Assembly (NCBI GenBank): GCA_964577955.1
Contig: CAZOAZ010000005.1
Coordinates: 1 to 64,000 of the forward strand
Length of the DNA stretch: 64,000 bases
Reading direction: 5' to 3'
Source: CADEEX01 sp964577955
Lineage (GTDB): Bacteria > Acidobacteriota > Vicinamibacteria > Vicinamibacterales > CAVVIG01
Below, in pieces: positions 51,385-59,379 of this stretch; position 1 is the stretch's first letter, and each line of letters begins with the position of its first letter. The translations under genes and the position numbers were made by a program. The notes beneath the pieces are model-generated. The model had not been told where the DNA came from. It did no database searches and worked only from the letters and a program-made list of their open reading frames with translations.

Positions 51385-52933
51385 CGACGCTTCCCGATCC
51401 GTTGTAGACGGCAATCTGAGGATACGGGCAGAGCGGACGCGTCCGATCCACCACGCCGCGTACTGCGTGCGACGCCAGCATGGCATCAGGCGCCTTCTTC
51501 TGCTCCACCCACTGCTCGAGCGCGGTCAACGTGTCGAACGTGTTCGGCCCGTCGCCGCCGGCGCAGTGGCCCATGCCCGGTGCCATGAACAGCCGGTAGC
51601 CGTCGCTCACCGCTTTCTCACCGCCCATCACTTTGAGCGCCTGCGTGTAGTAGTCCACGCTGTTCTGCGGCGAAATCTGCGGATCCGCCCACCCGTGATA
51701 CTGAATGAGCTTCCCGCCGCGCGACAGAAACGGCCGCAGGTCGTAGTTGAGCGCGTTCACCGTCTCGCCACCGACTTCGTCGGCCCGCACGATGTCGCGG
51801 TCGAAGTTGAATTGACTGATCTCCCACGCCGGATTGGCGTGGACGATGAACCGGAACTGCGAGAGTCCGGTCGCGCGGGCAGAGCCGGTCCAACCGAGTT
51901 CAGTCCATCCAAGTTCGCTGCCTGGCTGCAGGCCGCCGATGACGCGACGGCTGCTCGGATTGCTGCGCGCGGCGTAGATTTCTTTCGCGATCGCCACTTG
52001 CGACGCGGACAAACACGACGCGCCTGCCGCCCCCTTGCATTGAAGGACGGCCGGATCGAACGAGCACTTCATCGGATCGGCAATCAAGCCGTCCTTCAGT
52101 CCGTCCTTCGTGTCGCAGGCGTTCATCGCGGCGGTGTGTAGCAACCGCAGATCGTCGGGCGTCAGTTTGACCGCTGGATCCTTCAAGTACTGCTGCTGTC
52201 CGTGCAGTGCCTGCGCGGCGCGGCCGGTCCAGTCGAGGCCCGGTGCGCCGGCGACAATGCCGTCGAAGTCGGCGGGAAACTGCTGCGCGGCCTTCATTCC
52301 CTGACGCCCGCCGGCGGAACAACCGGTCCAGTACGAGAGCCGCGGCGGGGCGTCGTAGTAGGCCTTGATGATCCGCTTCGATGTTTCCGCCGTTTCGTGC
52401 ACCGCGCGCCAGCCGAAGTCGACGAGCTTCTCGGGATGGCCGAGCGCGAAGCTCGCGCTGTTGCCGGTGTGGCCGGTATCGGTCGACGCCGCGGCGTAGC
52501 CGCGTACGAGCGACGTGCGCAGCGCCGGATAGGCGATGTTGCCGTTGAAGGCGCCGTTCCCCACTGCGTTGAACTTGCCGTTCCACTCCGCCGGCAGCCA
52601 GAGCTCCATCTTGATGTCGGAGTCAGCGGACGGCTTCAGCGTCGCCGCGACCCGACAGAACGCCCGCGGCGCGGTCGCCGCCCGCGCCGGCGGCGCATCG
52701 TCGTCACCGGTCGCCGGTGGCGACGGCAACGGCGCGCCGTTCGCGATCCGTTCGGCCAGCGTAATCGTGGCATTCGGAAGCGAAAGAGCGGTCAGCGATT
52801 CACAGGATGCGACCGCTGATCGCGTCGGCGACGGCCCGGCGGTTTGAGCGGTGAGCGACGCGGCCACGGCCGTGGCGATTCCCAACCCCAAGCCGCAGCG
52901 AATCCAGACGCTGGAGCGAGAGTACAGATCCAT
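51350..52933 (-). CDS. Tannase/feruloyl esterase family protein
   Basis: 527 residues with an N-terminal signal peptide (cleavage near SLTAQ, residue 30). Alpha/beta-hydrolase with the nucleophile motif GCSAGGRQG near residue 205, the acid in HGWADPQI and the His in MAPGMGHCAGGDGP. The disulfide-forming cysteines typical of tannases (Cys before the Ser motif and before His) are visible. It would hydrolyse ester bonds in plant phenolics such as gallate or ferulate esters, outside the cytoplasm. Upstream partner of the MmgE/PrpD gene. Confidence 0.92.
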   Translation of the reverse strand: MDLYSRSSVWIRCGLGLGIATAVAASLTAQTAGPSPTRSAVASCESLTALSLPNATITLAERIANGAPLPSPPATGDDDAPPARAATAPRAFCRVAATLKPSADSDIKMELWLPAEWNGKFNAVGNGAFNGNIAYPALRTSLVRGYAAASTDTGHTGNSASFALGHPEKLVDFGWRAVHETAETSKRIIKAYYDAPPRLSYWTGCSAGGRQGMKAAQQFPADFDGIVAGAPGLDWTGRAAQALHGQQQYLKDPAVKLTPDDLRLLHTAAMNACDTKDGLKDGLIADPMKCSFDPAVLQCKGAAGASCLSASQVAIAKEIYAARSNPSSRRVIGGLQPGSELGWTELGWTGSARATGLSQFRFIVHANPAWEISQFNFDRDIVRADEVGGETVNALNYDLRPFLSRGGKLIQYHGWADPQISPQNSVDYYTQALKVMGGEKAVSDGYRLFMAPGMGHCAGGDGPNTFDTLTALEQWVEQKKAPDAMLASHAVRGVVDRTRPLCPYPQIAVYNGSGSVDEAANFSCRRQ

Positions 52934-53007
52934 GGTGGCGGAGCTTAATGCATCCGAAGGCGGAGATCAGCAAGTACTGCGGACCAGCTGACCAGCCTCC
53001 GTTAAAT

Positions 53008-53048
53008 CTACGGCGGTCCGCCGAAGCCTTGGCAAAGGCGGAAGGCGG
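53008..53048. repeat. GGCGG/CCGCC hairpin repeat
   Basis: ACGGCGGTCCGCCGAAG followed by GGCAAAGGCGGAAGGCGG, a REP-like GC hairpin with degenerate repeats, in the 129-base gap upstream of the tannase gene. Only one copy in the window, so a repeat family is not proven here. Confidence 0.45.
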
Positions 53049-53062
53049 TTCCAGGGCACACC

Positions 53063-53653
53063 TCAGGGTTTCGGCGGCACCCTGACCCGGAACGTCCCCT
53101 CGACGGCGAAACCCGCAAGCCGCGCATTGTCGGCGTCCATCCGCACCTGCCCCTCAAGCCACTGGCCGTCGAACGCGGTCTGGCGGTACACGACGAACCC
53201 GTTGTGGCCGAAACGCGCCGGCTGGACGCCGTTGTGATAGATCGCGCCGTTCTCCGGCGGATACAGCGTCTTGCCGAGATCGCTGAAGTGCAGTTCGAAG
53301 GCGTGAATCCGGTTCTCGCGAACCATCTCGGACACGCGCCCATTCGCGCGGTCGTTTCGCGGCAGCAGGTCGTCAGTCAGCGGCACATCCGAGAGAAGGA
53401 TGTACAGATGCACATCCTTTGAGAAGGGCGCCTGATCCTTCCAGAAGGCGTAGACGTGCGTAAACGGAGTTGATTGCCCTTTAACGGTGAACGTCCCCGA
53501 CGTGGTCTGCGCAAGCGCCGGGCGCGGCGTGAGCAGCGCGAGAAACGCGAGCGCATGAAATCCGGCTAAAGCCGTCCCTCGACCTGCTCGGGACGGCCCT
53601 GAGCTTCGTCGAAGGGCCGGACGCCACCGTGTGCAAAGTCCTGAAATCCTCAA
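53063..53653 (-). CDS. Secreted protein of unknown function, 5' end made of a repeat element
   Basis: The mature part (TTSGTFTVKGQSTPFTHVYAFWKDQAPFSKDVHLYILLSDVP...FDGQWLEGQVRMDADNARLAGFAVEGTFRVRVPPKP) is a plausible beta-rich exported protein of about 148 residues, preceded by a signal-peptide core HALAFLALLTPRPALAQ. No ATG or GTG exists at the expected start. In frame the only upstream start is TTG 53653, overlapping the pyrC stop as TTGA, and the first 35 residues it encodes come from an interspersed repeat. Either the repeat replaced the original start and the gene uses the TTG by coupling to pyrC, or the gene is broken. I do not recognise the family. Confidence 0.55.
   Translation of the reverse strand: MRISGLCTRWRPALRRSSGPSRAGRGTALAGFHALAFLALLTPRPALAQTTSGTFTVKGQSTPFTHVYAFWKDQAPFSKDVHLYILLSDVPLTDDLLPRNDRANGRVSEMVRENRIHAFELHFSDLGKTLYPPENGAIYHNGVQPARFGHNGFVVYRQTAFDGQWLEGQVRMDADNARLAGFAVEGTFRVRVPPKP
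53553..53628. repeat. Composite interspersed element, copy A
   Basis: About 70 bases. Read on the minus strand it matches 60303-60373 closely: CGGTGGCGTCCG, CCTTCGACGAAGCTCAGG, then GGACGGCT-TAGCCGGAT. One mismatch in the first 39 bases. It forms the start region of the secreted-protein gene. Confidence 0.88.
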
Positions 53654-54963
53654 ATCCTGAAATCCCTAAATTCAGGATTCAGATAGACCGTCCGTCCTCC
53701 GACGAGAGTTGCGGCCACTCCTCCCCGCAAGTGCCAGCCGTCAAACGGCGTGTTCTTCGACTTCGACCGCATCGTCTTCACGTTGACGGTGACCTCGAGA
53801 TCTGGCGCCAGGATCGTCATGTCTGCCGGCGCGCCTTCCGCCAGCGATCCACCGGGCACTTTGAGGATCTTCGCCGGATTGACGGAGAGCAGCTCGATCA
53901 GACGTGAGAGCGTGATCAGGCCCGGGTGCACGAGACGGTCGAAGCAGAGCGAGACCGCGGTCTCGAGACCGGTAATGCCGAACGGCGCGCGATCGAACTC
54001 GACGTGCTTCTCGTCGTAATGGTGCGGCGCGTGGTCGGTGGCGATCACGTCGATGCTGCCGTCGACGATGCCCTGCAGCATCGCGTCGCGGTCTTTCGCT
54101 TCGCGCAGCGGCGGGTTCATCTTGGTGTTGGTGTCGTACGGCACCGGTGCACCCAGCCGCTCGTCGGTCAGGACGAAGTGATGCGGCGTCACCTCACAGG
54201 TGACGTGGATTCCTCGCGCCTTCCCGTAGCGGACGGCGTCCAGCGTCTGGCTCGCGCTCATATGGGCGATGTGCACGCGGCCGCCGGTGAGTTCCGCCAG
54301 CGAGATATCGCGGAGCGCCATGATCGACTCGGCTTCGCCGGGGATGCCGCGCAGGCCGAGCGTCGACGCATGAAATCCTTCGTGCGCGACGCCGTCGCCT
54401 TTGAGCGAGGGTTCCTCGCAATGCTCGATGACCGGCATGCCGAACATCTGGGTGTACTCGAGCGCGCGCCGCATGAGGATTGCCGTCGACACCGGCCGGC
54501 CGTCGTCGGTCACGGCGACGCAGCCTGAGGCGCGCAAATCGGCAATGTCAGCCAGTTCCTCGCCGTTCTGCCCGCGCGAGACCGCGCCGATCGGGTACAC
54601 GCGCGCGAGGTTGGCTTCGGCCGCCTTCTTGAGGATGTACTCCGTGACGCCGGCGTTGTCGTTGACCGGCGACGTATTCGGCATGCACGCGACGGCGGTG
54701 AAGCCGCCTGCGACCGCGGCCGCGGTGCCGGTCGCCACCGTTTCCTTGTGCTCCTGGCCCGGCTCGCGCAGATGCACGTGCATGTCGATCAACCCCGGCG
54801 TCACGACAAGACCCGCCGGAATCTCGATGACCGTCGTCCCGGCATCGGGCGTGAGACCATGTCCGACGCGCACAATCCGTCCGTGTTCGATCAGGACATC
54901 GAACTGACCGTCGCGGCCGTTCGCCGGATCGACGACCCGTCCGCCCTTAAGCAGCCGCTTCAT
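53650..54963 (-). CDS. pyrC: Dihydroorotase
   Basis: Closes carbamoyl aspartate to dihydroorotate. It has 437 residues and is of the long, class I type. Metal ligands: His 62 and His 64 in DMHVHLREPG, further His in VIEHCEE and VHIAHMSAS, and the catalytic Asp in IATDHAPHHYDEK near residue 308. The last residues (EFRDFRI) are encoded by an 8-bp ATTTCAGG-type array (53636-53690). The start overlaps pyrB by 17 bases. Confidence 0.96.
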   Translation of the reverse strand: MKRLLKGGRVVDPANGRDGQFDVLIEHGRIVRVGHGLTPDAGTTVIEIPAGLVVTPGLIDMHVHLREPGQEHKETVATGTAAAVAGGFTAVACMPNTSPVNDNAGVTEYILKKAAEANLARVYPIGAVSRGQNGEELADIADLRASGCVAVTDDGRPVSTAILMRRALEYTQMFGMPVIEHCEEPSLKGDGVAHEGFHASTLGLRGIPGEAESIMALRDISLAELTGGRVHIAHMSASQTLDAVRYGKARGIHVTCEVTPHHFVLTDERLGAPVPYDTNTKMNPPLREAKDRDAMLQGIVDGSIDVIATDHAPHHYDEKHVEFDRAPFGITGLETAVSLCFDRLVHPGLITLSRLIELLSVNPAKILKVPGGSLAEGAPADMTILAPDLEVTVNVKTMRSKSKNTPFDGWHLRGGVAATLVGGRTVYLNPEFRDFRI

Positions 54964-55876
54964 TTTCGACTCCGCCCGCCAGAAGATACAGCACGGCCAT
55001 CCGGACGGCGACGCCGTTGGCGACCTGCTCGAGAATCACCGAGTACGGACCGTCGGCGACCTCCGACGCAATTTCGACCCCACGGTTCATCGGCCCGGGG
55101 TGCATGATGATGACGTTCGGCTTCGCCTTGCGTACACGCTCGACGGTCATGCCGAAGAGGTGAAAGTACTCACGCAGCGACGGGAAGTAGGCGCCCTGCA
55201 TCCGCTCCTGCTGGATGCGGAGCATCATGATCACGTCCGCGTCCGACACGGCTTCATCGACCGATGTCGACACCGTCACGCCGGTTCGCTCCATCCCTTT
55301 CGGGACCAGCGTCGGTGGCCCGCAGACCCACACCTGCGCGCCCAGCTTCGTGAGCAGCAGCACGTTCGACCGGAGCACGCGGCTGTGCGACAGGTCGCCG
55401 ACAATCGCCACCTTCAGCCCTTCGATGGTCGGCTTGTGCTGCTTGATCGTGAACGCATCGAGCAGCGCCTGCGTCGGGTGTTCGTGCATGCCGTCGCCGG
55501 CGTTGATGATGCGCGACTTGCAGATGCGCGACAGCAAGTGGCAGGCGCCGGACGAGGAATGGCGCAGGACGATCATGTCGGGCGACATCGCCTCGATGTT
55601 CATCGCCGTGTCGGCCAGCGTCTCGCCCTTCTGCACGCTCGAAGACGCCACGGCGATGTTGAGGGTGTCGGCGCTCAACCGCTTCTCGGCGATTTCAAAC
55701 GATGTCCGCGTCCGCGTGCTGGGCTCGTAAAAGAGATTCACGACCGTCTTGCCGCGCAGCGTCGGCACCTTCTTGATCGGACGTTCGCCGATTTCGCGCA
55801 TCGCTTCGGCCGTCTCGAGGATCCGGTAGATTTCGAGGGCGGAGAGATCGTCGATGCCGAGCAGATCCTTCTTCAT
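54947..55876 (-). CDS. pyrB: Aspartate carbamoyltransferase catalytic subunit
   Basis: Joins carbamoyl phosphate and aspartate. It has 309 residues. Carbamoyl phosphate loop STRTRTSFE at 53-61, GDGMHEHPTQALLD, and VMMLRIQQERM; C-terminal HPGPMNRGVEIASEVADG. No pyrI follows, so it is probably an unregulated or DHOase-associated type. The start overlaps the pyrR stop by four bases. Confidence 0.96.
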   Translation of the reverse strand: MKKDLLGIDDLSALEIYRILETAEAMREIGERPIKKVPTLRGKTVVNLFYEPSTRTRTSFEIAEKRLSADTLNIAVASSSVQKGETLADTAMNIEAMSPDMIVLRHSSSGACHLLSRICKSRIINAGDGMHEHPTQALLDAFTIKQHKPTIEGLKVAIVGDLSHSRVLRSNVLLLTKLGAQVWVCGPPTLVPKGMERTGVTVSTSVDEAVSDADVIMMLRIQQERMQGAYFPSLREYFHLFGMTVERVRKAKPNVIIMHPGPMNRGVEIASEVADGPYSVILEQVANGVAVRMAVLYLLAGGVENEAAA

Positions 55877-56403
55877 TCCTGGATCTCCACTTCGTCTCGG
55901 CCGTCGGTCTCCATGAGGTGCACCTGCACGCTCTGCGACACCGCCGTGGGCAGGTTCTTGCCGACGTAATCAGCCTTGATGGGCAGCTCGCGGTGCCCGC
56001 GATCGACGAGCACGACCAGCTGAATGGCCTTGGGCCGGCCGAATTCAATCAGCGCGTCCAGCGCGGCGCGAATCGTCCGACCGGTATACAGCACGTCGTC
56101 GACGAGCAGGATCTTCTTGTCGTCGATCGAGAACGGGATGTCGGTCCGCCCGACCACGGGCTGGGCACCAACCGCATGCCGCATCAGGTCGTCGCGGTAC
56201 AACGTGATATCGAGCGCGCCGGTCGGTACGTCGTGATGGTTGATGCTCTTGATGATCGCGGCCAGCCGCCGCGCCAGCGGCACGCCGCGGCGGCGGATGC
56301 CGACCAGCCCCAGCTCGTCGACGCCGCGATTGCGTTCGAGAATTTCATGGGCAATACGCGTGAGCGTACGGCCCATCCGGTCGGCGTCCATTACGACAGG
56401 CAT
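55873..56403 (-). CDS. pyrR: PyrR bifunctional regulator / uracil phosphoribosyltransferase
   Basis: 176 residues. UMP-sensing RNA-binding regulator with residual UPRTase activity. The PRPP-binding motif is LLVDDVLYTGRTIRAALDAL, with LVGIRRRGVPLARRLA upstream and DRGHRELPIKADYVGKNLPT downstream, all characteristic of PyrR. ATG 56403 has GGAGG. It is the first gene of pyrR-pyrB-pyrC, whose leader carries a PyrR-binding hairpin, so the operon is probably autoregulated. Confidence 0.95.
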   Translation of the reverse strand: MPVVMDADRMGRTLTRIAHEILERNRGVDELGLVGIRRRGVPLARRLAAIIKSINHHDVPTGALDITLYRDDLMRHAVGAQPVVGRTDIPFSIDDKKILLVDDVLYTGRTIRAALDALIEFGRPKAIQLVVLVDRGHRELPIKADYVGKNLPTAVSQSVQVHLMETDGRDEVEIQE

Positions 56404-56417
56404 GGGGACGCCTCCGC

Positions 56418-56455
56418 GGATTTCAGGAATTCAGGATTTAAGGAATTCAGGATTG
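56418..56455. repeat. 8-bp tandem array (TCAGGAAT/TCAGGATT)
   Basis: Four 8-bp units (TCAGGAAT, TCAGGATT, TAAGGAAT, TCAGGATT) after CGCGGATT, in the pyrR leader just upstream of the Shine-Dalgarno. Matches the array before hemA. Confidence 0.85.
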
Positions 56456-56489
56456 GGGGACGAACACGAAGACAGACCGCCATGCACAC

Positions 56490-56523
56490 CTCTTTGCAGC
56501 CTCTCTGGGCCGCTCTTAAAGAG
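56490..56523 (-). promoter_or_regulatory. PyrR-binding RNA hairpin in the pyrRBC leader
   Basis: On the minus strand: lower stem CTCTTT / AAAGAG, a purine-rich one-sided bulge AAGA, upper stem GCGGCC / GGCTGC, and the hexaloop CAGAGA, which fits the known PyrR loop consensus CNGNGA. It also retains the UUUAA and GAGAGGCU blocks of Bacillus-type sites. It begins within a few bases of the predicted transcription start and about 87 bases before the pyrR ATG. No clear rho-independent terminator lies between the hairpin and pyrR. Confidence 0.85.
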
Positions 56524-56530
56524 CTGCGGG

Positions 56531-56536
56531 AGTATA
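56531..56536 (-). promoter_or_regulatory. -10 box of pyrRBC
   Basis: Minus-strand TATACT (56536-56531). Transcription from it would start at about 56524-56526, at the edge of the PyrR hairpin. The -35 region is not convincing. Confidence 0.6.
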
Positions 56537-56548
56537 CAACACTGTCGC

Positions 56549-56718
56549 ACAGCGGTGCGAAGTGCGTGGTGCACGCGCGGCTTGACTTGCGCCACTGCGC
56601 CGCGCGTGGCGCGCAGCGCGAAATGAGGGAGTGGGGCTGCGCGCCGCACCATGCACCAAGCACCGCGCACCCGGCACCTGCACCGTGCACCGTGCACTGC
56701 GCACCCCGCACCGCTCTG
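56549..56718. repeat. GGTGC/GCACC inverted element, copy 3
   Basis: Shorter left arm (GGTGCGAAGTGCGTGGTGC), central hairpin CACGCGCGGC / GCCGCGCGTG, then a right GCACC arm 56644-56716. Its last 40 bases nearly equal those of copy 2 (ending CACCGCTCTG). With the pyrR promoter, PyrR hairpin and 8-bp array it fills the 315-base gap between pyrR and the phosphodiesterase gene; no other gene is seen there. Confidence 0.88.
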
Positions 56719-58455
56719 TTACCGATCGTACGACGGAATGAACGTAATGGGCCGTTCGTCGGTGAAGCTGCGCTGGAAGAGATCCGTGCGCGCGTAGCCG
56801 TCCATGTCGCGGCCGACCGGAAGCCCGAGGAAATACAAGAGCGTCGGCACCACATCGACGACCGACGCGCGGCGCGGCTGACGGGCCCGTGCCACCGACG
56901 CGCCGTAGGCCATCAGAAACCCGTCGGGCGCCGCCTCGTGCGTGCCGCTGATGTCGGGATCGCCGATCAGCCGTTCCAGCACGCGCTTGGAAATACTGAG
57001 CGGCTCGATGCCGAAGCCGGACACCACCAGCAGCAGATCGTCGGGGCCGAGGGTTTCGATTTCCCGTCCGATGGCTTCGTCGACCAGGGCGTAGTGCGCT
57101 TCCAGCACGCCGCCGTAACGGCGGCGGTCTTCATCGCTCACGTCGCCGAACTGCGACGGCATCGTGTAACGAAGAAAGTAGTGCGCGATGGCGTCCGGGC
57201 TCTGGTAGCGGATGAACGAGACCTGCGCCGGCTGCATTTCCATCAGCGCGCGATACAACCGGTCGTAGAGACGATCGGCCCGCGCCCCGGCTCGATACCG
57301 ATCCGACACGACACCCAGGATCGCCGGCGCGATCGGCTCACCCGCCATGGTTTCGGCAATCGACACCGCGTCGTGCACCAGATCGGCGGGAAAAATGCTC
57401 GGCGCAGACCCGGCCGGCGGCTGCGGTCCGCGCGCGAACGCGTCGCTGACGAGAAAACCGTTCACGATCGGCGCCGGCTGGGTCAGCGGAAAATTCACGA
57501 CGCCGACGCGCAGCCCCGCGGCACCGAGGATCGTCCAGATCGGCCGCGTCCGAATCGAGGCTGCGGTCCGCGGCTCTTCCTGCAGAATGCCGAAGCGAAT
57601 CAATCCCGTCGCGAAGCAGAAATCCGGCAGCAGCTGCAGCGCCGCGTCGTCGCGGCCGGGGCGGTGATAGACGGCGCTCGACCGGACGCCGTTTTTCTGC
57701 GGCAGTTTGCCGGTCGCGACCGCCGCCCACACCGCTTCCGCCGACGTGGGATGGAGCGTGGCCAGGTGCGACACGGCGCCGGCGTCCAGCACCCGGCCGA
57801 AATTCGGCAGCCGCCCTTCGGCCGCGGCGTTGGCAATCACTTCGAGCGATCCGGCATCGAGTGCAATCACCGTGACGCGTCCGGGGTGCTCTGCCAACGG
57901 GACCGGGGGCCAGTCGCCAAGCGGCCGTGTTTCGAACGCCGGCGAGGTCGCCCCGCCGCGCAGCCCCAACGGAACCGCAACCGATGCCAGCACGATCGCG
58001 ATCACGCCGGCCGCCCAGACCCCGCGCCGCCCGCCATAGCGCTGGACAAACGCCATCACGAAGAGCAGCACCGCCGCGGCGGCGACGACGATCGTGCTCA
58101 CGAACACAATCTCGCCCGTCTTCGCTTCGAGCACGAGCGAGAACGTGCGGAGATTGGCCGCCATCAGCAGCGCGCCCGCGGCCGCCACGCTCGCCGCCGT
58201 CCAGACGATGACATTGACGCTGATCCAGGCCGGCGACAACGCCACGCGGCCGAACAGCTGCCGGATCAGCATCACGGCGTAGACGATGACCGCCGCCGAG
58301 CCCGCGTAGTAGATACCTATCGGCCACACCAGCGGCAGCAAGTGGATCGGATGGAGCGGGAGTTGCGGATTCAGTTCAAGGATCAGGACGATCACGTACG
58401 CGGCGGCGAGGATGCCGGCCGCGAGTGCGTTCGTCAGTAGCCGCAGGTAGCGCAT
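56719..58455 (-). CDS. Membrane-anchored alkaline phosphatase superfamily (type I phosphodiesterase) protein
   Basis: 578 residues. Four or five helices fill the first 170 residues, followed by an extracytoplasmic phosphodiesterase/nucleotide pyrophosphatase domain: VTVIALDAGSLEVI (metal-binding Asp), LHPTSAEAVWAAVATGKLPQKNGV (Thr/Ser nucleophile region), RYQSPDAIAHYFLRY, and SGTHEAAPDGFLMAYG (His ligands). Substrate unknown; possible roles are head-group transfer or hydrolysis of a phospholipid or glycan phosphate. It lies between the two pyr gene groups and is divergent from pyrK. No direct pyrimidine role is indicated. Confidence 0.85.
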   Translation of the reverse strand: MRYLRLLTNALAAGILAAAYVIVLILELNPQLPLHPIHLLPLVWPIGIYYAGSAAVIVYAVMLIRQLFGRVALSPAWISVNVIVWTAASVAAAGALLMAANLRTFSLVLEAKTGEIVFVSTIVVAAAAVLLFVMAFVQRYGGRRGVWAAGVIAIVLASVAVPLGLRGGATSPAFETRPLGDWPPVPLAEHPGRVTVIALDAGSLEVIANAAAEGRLPNFGRVLDAGAVSHLATLHPTSAEAVWAAVATGKLPQKNGVRSSAVYHRPGRDDAALQLLPDFCFATGLIRFGILQEEPRTAASIRTRPIWTILGAAGLRVGVVNFPLTQPAPIVNGFLVSDAFARGPQPPAGSAPSIFPADLVHDAVSIAETMAGEPIAPAILGVVSDRYRAGARADRLYDRLYRALMEMQPAQVSFIRYQSPDAIAHYFLRYTMPSQFGDVSDEDRRRYGGVLEAHYALVDEAIGREIETLGPDDLLLVVSGFGIEPLSISKRVLERLIGDPDISGTHEAAPDGFLMAYGASVARARQPRRASVVDVVPTLLYFLGLPVGRDMDGYARTDLFQRSFTDERPITFIPSYDR

Positions 58456-58499
58456 CGAACCCTTCGAACCACTCGAACCTGTCGAACCCCTCGAACCTG
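58455..58499. repeat. 9-bp tandem array (TCGAACCNN x5)
   Basis: Five consecutive 9-bp units TCGAACC plus two variable bases, between the phosphodiesterase start and pyrK. Units near 58482 could supply a poor -35 box (TCGAAC) for pyrK. Confidence 0.88.
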
Positions 58500-58500
58500 T

Positions 58501-58514
58501 CCGAGTATACTCGG
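58501..58514. promoter_or_regulatory. Palindromic -10 element CCGAGTATACTCGG, possible divergent promoter
   Basis: A perfect 14-bp palindrome that places TATACT on both strands. On the plus strand TATACT (58506-58511) is six bases before the pyrK ATG, suggesting a leaderless mRNA. On the minus strand TATACT (58509-58504) is about 48 bases before the phosphodiesterase start. Confidence 0.6.
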
Positions 58515-58517
58515 CTG

Positions 58518-59336
58518 ATGCCCTCTGATCTGACAGCGGAGGTGATCGCGAACGCGCCGCTGTCGAACGACTACAACGTGCTGTCGCTCCGCGCGCCTGA
58601 GATCGCGGCGGCGGCGACGCCGGGGCAGTTCGTGATGGTGAAAATCGCGGCCAATCACGACCCGATGCTGCGGCGGCCGTTTTCCGTCTTCGAGATTCTC
58701 AACAACGCCGCCGGCATGCCGATCGGATTCTCGCTCCTCAACAAGCGGATCGGACCGTCGACGGAATTGATCTATGCAGCCAGGCCCGGCCAGGCCGTGG
58801 CCTGCCTCGGCCCGCTCGGCCAGCCGTTCTCGCTCATCGATCCGCCGGCTGAAGCCTGGATGGTCGCCGGCGGCGTCGGGCTCGCGCCGTTTCTCTCGCT
58901 GGTGACCGCGCTCAACGCGCGCGGCGTGAATTCGACGCTGTTCTACGGGGCGCGCCGCGTCGCCGAACTCTTCTATCTCGACTGGTTTCGCGACATGGGC
59001 GTCACGCTCGTGCTGACGACCGAAGACGGCAGCGCCGGCGAACGCGGACGGGTCATCGCCCCGCTCGAACGTGAACTCGCGGCCCGTCCCGCGAACCAGG
59101 ACGTGATGCTTTACGCCTGCGGACCAGAAGGCATGCTGGCCGCCACCGCCAAAACCGCGGCCCGCTTTGCGCGGCGCTGCGAAGTGTCGGTCGAACGGAT
59201 CATGGGCTGCGGCATGGGCGGCTGCTACAGCTGCGTCGTGCCGATGCGCACCAGCGGCGGCGGCTTTCATCATGTCCGTTCCTGTCTCTCGGGCCCGGTC
59301 CTCGCGGCCGATCAGATTGCGTGGGAGCATTCATGA
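58518..59336 (+). CDS. pyrK: Dihydroorotate dehydrogenase electron transfer subunit
   Basis: FAD and 2Fe-2S subunit that passes electrons from class 1B PyrD to NAD. It has 272 residues from ATG 58518. FAD-binding RRPFSVFEI (near residue 53), NAD-binding MVAGGVGLAPFLSL, and cluster cysteines in CGMGGCYSC (231, 236, 239) and SCLSG (256). The open frame upstream runs through the 9-bp array and is not needed. First gene of pyrK-pyrD-pyrF. Confidence 0.95.
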   Translation: MPSDLTAEVIANAPLSNDYNVLSLRAPEIAAAATPGQFVMVKIAANHDPMLRRPFSVFEILNNAAGMPIGFSLLNKRIGPSTELIYAARPGQAVACLGPLGQPFSLIDPPAEAWMVAGGVGLAPFLSLVTALNARGVNSTLFYGARRVAELFYLDWFRDMGVTLVLTTEDGSAGERGRVIAPLERELAARPANQDVMLYACGPEGMLAATAKTAARFARRCEVSVERIMGCGMGGCYSCVVPMRTSGGGFHHVRSCLSGPVLAADQIAWEHS

Positions 59337-59349
59337 CGGGTGGCGGTAG

Positions 59350-59369
59350 GGACAGGCTGTAGCCTGTCC
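59350..59369. repeat. 20-bp palindrome GGACAGGCTG/TAGCCTGTCC
   Basis: Near-perfect inverted repeat ten bases before the pyrD start. Same general style as the REP-like TCCGGCT palindromes but with a different word. Confidence 0.75.
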
Positions 59370-59379
59370 GAGAATCGAC

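Noticed and set aside
55918..58440. 840-codon plus-strand open frame
   Set aside because: It runs antisense to pyrR and the phosphodiesterase gene. The product is Arg/His/Asp-rich with no domain, typical of antisense frames in high-GC DNA.
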